Source: Streptomyces sp. NRRL WC-3742
Lineage (GTDB): Bacteria > Actinomycetota > Actinomycetes > Streptomycetales > Streptomycetaceae
Length of the DNA stretch: 64,000 nt
Assembly: GCF_000720635.1 (NCBI RefSeq)
Contig: NZ_JOCF01000011.1
Location: 62,001-126,000 of the forward strand
Direction: 5' to 3'
Below the pieces are notes generated by a model. It did no database searches and was not told the origin of the DNA. It saw only the letters and a program-made list of their open reading frames with translations. The first letter of the stretch is position 1; each line of letters begins with the position of its first letter. Below, one piece after another: positions 57,928 to 64,000 of this stretch. The position numbers were made by a program, and so were the translations under genes.

Positions 57928-59757
57928 GTGTCGTCCACTGTGAAGTCGGAGCCGTCCGCCACCTCCCAGGATCCCCGGCCCGTCGGCGCGCTCGACCGCT
58001 GGCGCCCGAGGGCGGCCTCGGCCTGTGTCTGGTACCTGAGGCTGCTCGCGCTGCTGAACGTCGCGACGGTGCTGCTGGTGCCGTTCCGCGAGCAGGTCAG
58101 CGAGCACAACGAGGGCGAGTACTTCACCCCGTACCTGATGACCTCCGGCCTCGCCAGCGCGGTGCTGTCGATCTTCCTGGCGATCGCGATGCGGCGGCGC
58201 AAGCGGGCGGCGTGGATCTTCAACGCGGCGCTGGGCAGTGCGTTCGCGCTGCTGTACCTGCTCGCCATGCTGGTGCCCGGCGAGCATTTCGTCGACCACC
58301 CGCTGAACTACATCTCCACGGTGCTGACCTGCCTGTTCGTGCTGGCGCTGTTCGTCGGGCGCAAGGAGTTCACGTCCAAGGGCGACCGCTCCAACCCGAA
58401 GACCGCGGCGGCCACCTTCGTCGGTGGGCTGCTGTTCGGTGGGCTGGTCGGCTCGCTGCTGGTGTGGGCGACCAACGCCCTGAACGGCGCGGGCTTCTGG
58501 GACCTGTTCCGCTACTCGGTCGGCCGGATGATCACCATCACGCCGTCCCTGCACCTGCGCTCGGTGATCTCCGCCCCGACCTGGGTGGACGCGGCGATCA
58601 ACACGATGGGCGGCCTGCTCTTCCTGCTGGTGCTGTACACGGCCTTCCGCAGCCCGCGCGGCACGGAGCTGCAGACGGCCGAGGACGAAGCGAAGCTGCG
58701 CGGCCTGCTGGAGAAGCAGGGTGAGCGGGACTCGTTGGGCTATTTCGCGCTGCGTCGCGACAAGGCGGTCATCTTCTCTCCGAGCGGGAAGGCGGCGGTG
58801 ACGTACCGGGTGATCGGTGGGGTCTCGCTGGCCTCGGGTGACCCGATCGGGGATCCGGAGGCGTGGCCGGGTGCGATCGACGCGTGGCTGGCGGAGGCCC
58901 GTGAGCATGCCTGGGCGCCGGCCGTGATGGGTGCGTCCGAGGAGGCCGGGGTGATCTATGCCCGGCACGGGCTGGACGCGCTGGAGCTGGGTGACGAGGC
59001 GATCGTCGAGCTGGACGAGTTCTCTCTGGACGGGCGTGCGATGCGGGTGGTGCGTCAGGCGTACAACCGGGTCAAGCGGGCCGGGTACACGGTGCGTATC
59101 CGCCGGCACGAGGACATCTCCGAGGAGGAGATGGCGCGGCTGGTGGCCAGGGCCGACGAGTGGCGTGACGGGGCGACCGAGCGTGGCTTCTCGATGGCGC
59201 TGGGCCGTCTCGGCGACCCGGGTGACGGGCGCTGCGTGATGCTGGAGTGCCACGACGGCGGGGGTGAGCTGCAGGCGCTGCTGAGCTTCGTGCCGTGGGG
59301 GCCGGACGGGCTCTCGCTGGACCTGATGCGCCGGGCCCGGGACACCGAGAACGGCCTGATGGAGTTCATGGTGATCGAGCTGCTGCAGCGGGCCGAGGAG
59401 GTGGGGCTCAAGCGGGTCTCGCTGAACTTCGCGATGTTCCGCTCGGTCTTCGAGCGTGGTTCGCGTCTGGGCGCGGGGCCGGTGCTGCGGTTGTGGCGCT
59501 CGGTTCTGGGTTTCTTCTCGCGCTGGTGGCAGATCGAGTCGCTGTACCGGGCGAACGCCAAGTACCGGCCGATCTGGGAGCCGCGCTACCTGCTGTTCGA
59601 GAAGAGCAGCGAGATCCCGCGGATCGGCATCGCCAGCGCCCGCGCCGAGGGGTTCATCGTGGCGCCGACCATGCCGGCCCTGTTCCGCCGCCGGCACGCG
59701 GGGGCGGCCGTGGTGGCGCCCCGGGTGCCGGTGGGGGCGCGGGACGGGAAGGAGTAG
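57928..59757 (+). CDS. MprF/LysX-like membrane protein with DUF2156 phosphatidylglycerol lysyltransferase domain
   Basis: A 609-aa protein. About six or seven transmembrane helices occupy residues 30–255. The C-terminal soluble domain (about 265–590) is DUF2156 (GNAT-like): SLGYFALRRDKAVIFSPSG, GVSLASGDPIGDPEAWPGAI, SFVPWGPDGLSLDLMRRA and LNFAMFRSVFERG. Such enzymes transfer an aminoacyl group to phosphatidylglycerol and reduce sensitivity to cationic peptides. There is no fused lysyl-tRNA synthetase as in mycobacterial LysX, so aminoacyl-tRNA must come from elsewhere. GTG 57928; RBS is weak. It is divergent from the two-component system, which may regulate it. Confidence 0.88.
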   Translation: MSSTVKSEPSATSQDPRPVGALDRWRPRAASACVWYLRLLALLNVATVLLVPFREQVSEHNEGEYFTPYLMTSGLASAVLSIFLAIAMRRRKRAAWIFNAALGSAFALLYLLAMLVPGEHFVDHPLNYISTVLTCLFVLALFVGRKEFTSKGDRSNPKTAAATFVGGLLFGGLVGSLLVWATNALNGAGFWDLFRYSVGRMITITPSLHLRSVISAPTWVDAAINTMGGLLFLLVLYTAFRSPRGTELQTAEDEAKLRGLLEKQGERDSLGYFALRRDKAVIFSPSGKAAVTYRVIGGVSLASGDPIGDPEAWPGAIDAWLAEAREHAWAPAVMGASEEAGVIYARHGLDALELGDEAIVELDEFSLDGRAMRVVRQAYNRVKRAGYTVRIRRHEDISEEEMARLVARADEWRDGATERGFSMALGRLGDPGDGRCVMLECHDGGGELQALLSFVPWGPDGLSLDLMRRARDTENGLMEFMVIELLQRAEEVGLKRVSLNFAMFRSVFERGSRLGAGPVLRLWRSVLGFFSRWWQIESLYRANAKYRPIWEPRYLLFEKSSEIPRIGIASARAEGFIVAPTMPALFRRRHAGAAVVAPRVPVGARDGKE

Positions 59758-59944
59758 GGGCCGCAGGGGGGAGTCTCCCTCCGCCGGGGGGCGGAGGGGT
59801 GTTCTCGGCCGTATGGGGGTGCGCAGGGGCGGGCGGTCTCCCCCTTGAGTATGACGATGGTCCCCATCCGTGCCGATGTGCGTTTGTTAACAGGCTTCTA
59901 ATGTTGGAGTCGTTGAGAAGTTCCGGGGATTCGGGAGAACGGTT

Positions 59945-60760
59945 GTGATGGACAGGACCCACGCGGGGGGCGTGCGAAAGGGGCCGCTGGCGTACGCCAG
60001 AGCGGCCGCTGTCGCCGAGTGGGGAACGTTGTTCGTGACGGTCCGGGACGGGGTGGTGCGCAAGAAGTTCGCCGCCGTTCCGCTGGCGAGTGCGGCGACG
60101 TTCCTGATCCTGCTCTTCAGCATCGTGCAGCACCTGCCGGGTGGCGAGCGCTTCGTCAACCACATCGGTGTGGTGAAGGCGGCGCTGCCGCTGGAGGAGT
60201 CCCTGCTGAGGACGCCGCTGTCGCTGTACGTGCCGGCGCTGGACCTGCCGGTCTGGGGGGCGCTGGCGCAGGTGTTCGTGGTCTTCGCGATCGCGGAGAT
60301 CGTGCTCGGCCGGCGGATGACGCTGGTGGTCGCGTACGCCTGCACCCTGACGGGCACGCTGTTCGCCCGGGTCGGGGTGGCGATCGGGCCGGAGCACGTG
60401 TTCGGCTTCCCGAAGTGGGTCGCCTACGTGCGTGACACCGGGCCGTCCGCGGCGGTGGTGGCGCTGGCGATCTGCATCGCCTTCCGCGCCCGGGCCTGGC
60501 TCACCGCGGGCCTGGTGGTGGCGCTGATGGTCGGCGAGGCCGTGGTGCTGCCGAACCTGGCCGGTCTGGAGCACGTGGTCGCGGTCATCACCGCGCTGCT
60601 GATCGCCGTCTCGGTCGAGGTGTTCGGGGACTTCTGGCCGCGGGTGCTGGCCGGGGTCGGGGCCGCCACCACGGTGGCCGCCGCGACCACCGTCGCCGCC
60701 GCGGTGGCGCCGCTGGAGGCCGCGGAGGCGCGGCGCCAGGCCGGGGCCGTCATCCCCTGA
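59945..60760 (+). CDS. Rhomboid-like polytopic membrane protein
   Basis: A 271-aa protein with about six helices. GTG 59945 follows gggagaacg; ATG 59948 is equally possible. A possible rhomboid-type Ser sits in DTGPSAAVVALAICI and a late-helix His in GLEHVVAVITALLIAVS. The usual GxSG is replaced by GPSA, so protease activity is uncertain. It lies 187 bp after the MprF-like gene on the same strand, and the tail is Ala/Val-rich. This fits families named rhomboid-like, but I am not certain. Confidence 0.65.
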   Translation: MMDRTHAGGVRKGPLAYARAAAVAEWGTLFVTVRDGVVRKKFAAVPLASAATFLILLFSIVQHLPGGERFVNHIGVVKAALPLEESLLRTPLSLYVPALDLPVWGALAQVFVVFAIAEIVLGRRMTLVVAYACTLTGTLFARVGVAIGPEHVFGFPKWVAYVRDTGPSAAVVALAICIAFRARAWLTAGLVVALMVGEAVVLPNLAGLEHVVAVITALLIAVSVEVFGDFWPRVLAGVGAATTVAAATTVAAAVAPLEAAEARRQAGAVIP

Positions 60761-60782
60761 AGGGGCCTGTCACTGCGCTGCC

Positions 60783-60814
60783 GGCCGGGTACGGGACGTT
60801 GTCCCCACCCGGCC
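60783..60814. terminator. Terminator between convergent genes
   Basis: Outer arms ggccgggt/acccggcc (60783–60790/60807–60814) and inner arms gggac/gtccc (60793–60797/60801–60805) form a nearly continuous hairpin. Confidence 0.75.
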
Positions 60815-60815
60815 G

Positions 60816-63626
60816 TCACGCGTGCGGGAGGGGCAGCTCGAACCAGACGACCTTTCCCACCGCCTTGCGGGCGGTGCCCCAGCGTTCGGCGAGCTTCGTG
60901 ACCAGGGTGAGGCCGCGGCCGGTCTCGCCGAGCTGCTCGGCGGGCTCCAGCGAGGGCAGGTTGTGGTTGTCGTCGCTGACCTCGACCAGCAGCTTGTCCA
61001 CCCGGATCAGCTGGAGCTGGACCCGGTCCCTGGCGACCCGGACGGCGTTGGTCACCAGCTCGCTGACCAGCAGCTCGGTGGTGTCGGCGAGCGCCTCCAG
61101 GTGCCAGGCGGCCAGCTGCTCGCGGACCAGCGAGCGGGCCCGGCGGACCTCGCGGTGGTCCACGGTGAGGTCCCAGGTGGCGACCTCGGACGGGGCGACG
61201 CCGTCGAAGCGGGCCACCAGGAGGGCGACGTCGTCCTTGCGGTCGTCGGAGTGCAGCCGCTTGAGGACCACGTCGCAGGCTTCCTCGGGGCTCTGCCTCG
61301 GGTCGATCAGGTTGCCGCACAGTGCCGCCAGGCCGGCTCCTATGTCCCCGCCCCGGACCTCGACCAGGCCGTCGGTGCAGAGGACCAGCATCGAGCCGTC
61401 CGAGACGTCGATGGTCTTGGCGACGAAGGGCACCCCGCCGACGCCGATCGGGGCGCCGGCCGGGATCTCCAGCAGCTCGCCGCTGCCGTCCGGGTGCACC
61501 AGGACGGGCGGGACGTGGCCGGCGCTGGCCAGCTCGCAGGTGCGGTTGATCGGGTCGTAGACCGCGTACAGGCAGGTGGCGAGGTGGTCGTCGCCGAGCT
61601 TGTGGGCCAGGTTGTCCAGGTGGCGCAGCAGCTGGCCGGGCGGGAGGTCGAGGGCGGCGAGGGTCTGCATCGCGGTGCGGAAGCGGCCCATCGCGGCGGC
61701 CGAGTGCAGGCCGTGGCCCATCACGTCGCCGACGACCAGGGCGACCCGGCTGCCGGGCAGCTGGATCGCGTCGAACCAGTCGCCGCCGACCTCGGCCTTG
61801 GGGTCGCCGGGCAGGTAGCGGTGGGCGATCTGCACGCCGGGGATCTGCGGCGGGCGGGTCGGGATCATCGAGCGCTGCAGGGTGGTGGCGACCCGGGCCT
61901 CGGCGCGGTGCAGCCGGGCGTTGTCCAGGGACAGCGCGGCGCGGACGGCCAGCTCCTTGAGGGTGGCGGCGTCGCTCTCGTCGAAGGGCGCGCGGTCCGG
62001 CAGCCGGAGCAGCTTGAGGATGCCCAGGACGGTGCCCCGGGCGGAGAGCGGGACGACCAGCATCGAGCGGCCGGAGACCACCGGGGCCAGTCGGACGCCG
62101 CCGAGCGCGATCGCGTAGTCCACCGCGACGTCGTCGGTGATCACCGGGACCAGCACCGGCTGGTTGAGCTGGAGGGCCATGCCGGGCGGGGTGCGGCGGG
62201 GCATGCTGACCAGGGCGCCCTCGGGCAGGACGTGCTCCCAGACGCCGCCGGTCTCGTTGTGGACCAGGGCCACCCGGCGCAGCATGGTGTCGTCGTCCGG
62301 TCGGGAGACCGGCAGCTCGGAGTCCGAGATCAGCCCGTCCACCAGGTCCACGCAGGCGAAGTCGGCGATCCGGGGGACCAGCACCTGGCACAGCTCGTGG
62401 GCGGTGAAGCCGAGGTCCAGGGTGGTGCCGACCTTGCCGCCGACCTCGTTCAGCAGGGCCAGCTGCTCGCCGGCCTGGCCGTTGGTGAGGAAGGGCACCA
62501 GCCGGCCGGTGGACAGGCCCTCGGGGGCGGCGGGCCCCGGGACGGCCCGGGGCTGGTCGGCCGGGGGCTGGTCGACGAGCCCGGCGGGATGGCCGTTGGC
62601 GGACTGGGTGGCGGCGGCCGGCTCGATGGCGGCTCCTCCTTGGGCGAGGTGCGCGGCGGGGGACGTGGCGGGGGCGGGGCGCTGGGCGGGCAGGGCGGCG
62701 GCGCGGCGGCCGGGCGCGGACTGCTCGGGCTGGGGCGGCGGGCCGGTACGGGCGGCGCGCTGCTGGGGTGTCGGGTAGCGGCGGCCGATCGCGGAGGCGG
62801 CGTGCGCGCTGCCCGCCTGGGCGTCGGCCGGGAGCACCGGCAGCACGGTGGCCGCGTCCAGGCGCAGCGCGGGCAGGCCCGCGGCGTCCAGGACGTCCAG
62901 CAGCAGGGCCCGGCGCCCGGCGGCCGCGGCGGGCAGCAGCCGGGCGAACTGCTCGGGCACCGTACGGCCGGGCGGGGCGAGGGCGGCGGCCAGGCGGTGG
63001 AAGCCGCCCCGGGCGGGCGGGGTGGCGGCGAAGGGCGTCATCCGCTCGCCGATCGCCAGGCGCGGCCCGGCGGTGCGCAGCGGGCGGGCGTCGGCGGCGA
63101 GGGCGAGCAGGCCGCCGGGCTGGTCGGCGGTCGGGTGCCTCAGCGGGTAGGCCCACCAGAGGACGTCGCGCAGGTGCTCCTCGCGGTCGAGCACGGCGAG
63201 GCGGCCGGCCCAGGGGGCGCCGGAGGCCGTCAGCGCGGCCAGGGTCTCCAGGGCGTCGCCCCGGCGGCGGCCGGCGGGATCGCCGGGGGACTCCACGGTG
63301 GGCAGCAGGCCACCGGCCGGGCGGTCGCGGGCGACCTCGGCGCGGTGCCCGAAGAGCTCCTCGGCGCTCCGACTCCACTGGGCGATGCGGCCGGACCGGT
63401 CGACCAGGACGAGGGCGAGCCGCAGCAGGGCGGCCACGCCGGCGGGGTGGTCACCCGGCACGGTCTCGGCACCCGCCGGACGCGGTGTGGAGTTGGACTC
63501 GGCCACCATGGATACGGTCTGCTCCCGCCTGGCCGCCACGGCTGGGAGGCGGACCGTCTCTGAGGAGGAGGAGGAAGGCGCGCTGTGCGGATACCAGCGA
63601 AGCACGGACGGGGCCGGGCTCGACAC
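60816..63626 (-). CDS. PAS–GAF–SpoIIE phosphatase–HATPase multidomain regulator
   Basis: A 936-aa cytoplasmic protein. PAS-like region near residues 65–180 (LALVLVDRSGRIAQWSRSAEE). A long Ala/Pro linker leads to GAF (about 390–560), then a SpoIIE-type PP2C domain (DPKAEVGGDWFDAIQL, VVGDVMGHGLHSAAAMGRFR, CTDGLVEV) and a C-terminal anti-sigma-type HATPase (LVSELVTNAVRVARDRVQ, GRGLTLVTKLAERWGTA). Such proteins control sigma factors by dephosphorylating anti-anti-sigma factors. The start is uncertain: GTG 63626 is the longest; ATG 63509 (MVAESNSTPRPAG), with gggag upstream, would give 897 aa. Confidence 0.88.
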   Translation of the reverse strand: MSSPAPSVLRWYPHSAPSSSSSETVRLPAVAARREQTVSMVAESNSTPRPAGAETVPGDHPAGVAALLRLALVLVDRSGRIAQWSRSAEELFGHRAEVARDRPAGGLLPTVESPGDPAGRRRGDALETLAALTASGAPWAGRLAVLDREEHLRDVLWWAYPLRHPTADQPGGLLALAADARPLRTAGPRLAIGERMTPFAATPPARGGFHRLAAALAPPGRTVPEQFARLLPAAAAGRRALLLDVLDAAGLPALRLDAATVLPVLPADAQAGSAHAASAIGRRYPTPQQRAARTGPPPQPEQSAPGRRAAALPAQRPAPATSPAAHLAQGGAAIEPAAATQSANGHPAGLVDQPPADQPRAVPGPAAPEGLSTGRLVPFLTNGQAGEQLALLNEVGGKVGTTLDLGFTAHELCQVLVPRIADFACVDLVDGLISDSELPVSRPDDDTMLRRVALVHNETGGVWEHVLPEGALVSMPRRTPPGMALQLNQPVLVPVITDDVAVDYAIALGGVRLAPVVSGRSMLVVPLSARGTVLGILKLLRLPDRAPFDESDAATLKELAVRAALSLDNARLHRAEARVATTLQRSMIPTRPPQIPGVQIAHRYLPGDPKAEVGGDWFDAIQLPGSRVALVVGDVMGHGLHSAAAMGRFRTAMQTLAALDLPPGQLLRHLDNLAHKLGDDHLATCLYAVYDPINRTCELASAGHVPPVLVHPDGSGELLEIPAGAPIGVGGVPFVAKTIDVSDGSMLVLCTDGLVEVRGGDIGAGLAALCGNLIDPRQSPEEACDVVLKRLHSDDRKDDVALLVARFDGVAPSEVATWDLTVDHREVRRARSLVREQLAAWHLEALADTTELLVSELVTNAVRVARDRVQLQLIRVDKLLVEVSDDNHNLPSLEPAEQLGETGRGLTLVTKLAERWGTARKAVGKVVWFELPLPHA

Positions 63627-63793
63627 CGAAACGGGCAGATTCCTCGGGAACCGTTGCGTGTCGGACCGCGCGCGCCGGTGCGCACCTCCCCTTCACCCGG
63701 ACGGCGCCACCACCGCCGAGGGTAGGGTGACAGGCCGGGCCGCCCGAGCGGCGGCCCGGACACGGCAGGCCGGACGAGACACAGAGGCGAGAA

Positions 63794-64000
63794 GTGAGCG
63801 CGCAGAGCCCCGCCCGCTGGACGGACCCGGAGCAGCTCGACCTGGAGGAGCGGGTCGCCGCAGCCGAACTGGCCTGGCTCAGCATGGACGTCGACGTGCA
63901 GACGCTCAGGGTCGAGATCGACAACTTCGCGCTGATCCACCACCAGCTGCTCGGCCCCCTCTACGCCCGGCTCGACGAGCTGGACGCGCTGGTCGCCGAG
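63794..64000 (+). CDS. Unknown protein, N-terminal part (runs off window)
   Basis: GTG 63794 follows gaggcgag. The first 69 residues begin MSAQSPARWTDPEQLDLEER and continue as a charged helical region (AAAELAWLSMDVDVQTLRVE, LLGPLYARLDELDALVAE), probably a coiled coil. Cytoplasmic; no recognised motif in the visible part. It is divergent from the SpoIIE-type gene, 167 bp away. I cannot name a family. Confidence 0.75.
   Translation, partial: MSAQSPARWTDPEQLDLEERVAAAELAWLSMDVDVQTLRVEIDNFALIHHQLLGPLYARLDELDALVAE

Noticed and set aside
60424..63378. 984-codon minus-strand frame overlapping the SpoIIE-type gene
   Set aside because: Arg/Pro/Gly-only composition, in a different frame from the domain-bearing gene on the same strand.

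Overview
This is a GC-rich actinobacterial chromosome segment that spans the replication origin of a Streptomycetaceae member (Streptomyces or Kitasatospora-like). The evidence is the gene order rpmH–dnaA–oriC–dnaN–gnd–recF–dciA–gyrB–gyrA, TTGTCCACA-type DnaA boxes, ParB-binding parS sites (GTTTCACGTGAAAC and variants), frequent GTG starts, class E sortases, a SigR-type promoter on trxBA and the developmental gene crgA. I see no phage, IS element, CRISPR array or biosynthetic cluster. The window is conserved core chromosome, and the most unusual features are small.

Left arm (1–24737). A PadR regulator and inositol-1-phosphate synthase are followed by an MFS exporter, two tandem LppU-like membrane proteins, the CCA-adding enzyme on the minus strand, and a plus-strand envelope block: a DUF6049 secreted protein, the MurJ flippase, and a pseudokinase with a discoidin-like domain. 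Next come the redox/stress block sigM–rsmA and trxB–trxA, then minus-strand genes: a GNAT enzyme, parB–parA, rsmG, jag, yidC, yidD, rnpA and rpmH. Seven parS sites lie between 2328 and 21919. Several encode the peptide MFHVK and create false upstream start codons.

Origin (24738–27906). dnaA has a promoter flanked by DnaA boxes and a strong terminator. The 963-bp dnaA–dnaN spacer holds at least 16 DnaA boxes with an intact TCCACA core on both strands. More boxes sit at the starts of recF and dciA.

Right arm (27907–64000). Replication genes (dnaN to gyrA) lead to DUF3566, a cyclopropane-synthase-type methyltransferase, two identical tRNA-Ile(GAT) genes, a 42-aa DLW-39 protein, tRNA-Ala, DUF5324 and a zinc-ribbon rhomboid protease. 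A compact secondary DnaA-box cluster lies between the rhomboid gene and crgA. DUF881, an unlisted 59-aa membrane protein, a glutamine amidotransferase (PabA/TrpG) and the sortase pair srtE1–srtE2 follow. The minus-strand fhaA–fhaB–pstP–rodA–pbpA–pknB cluster couples Ser/Thr phosphorylation to peptidoglycan synthesis. It probably connects functionally to murJ and its pseudokinase on the other side of oriC. The window closes with tRNA-Leu(CAG), a NarL-type two-component system whose regulator seems to start at ATC, an MprF-like membrane protein, a rhomboid-like membrane protein, a SpoIIE-type phosphatase and the beginning of a divergent unknown gene.
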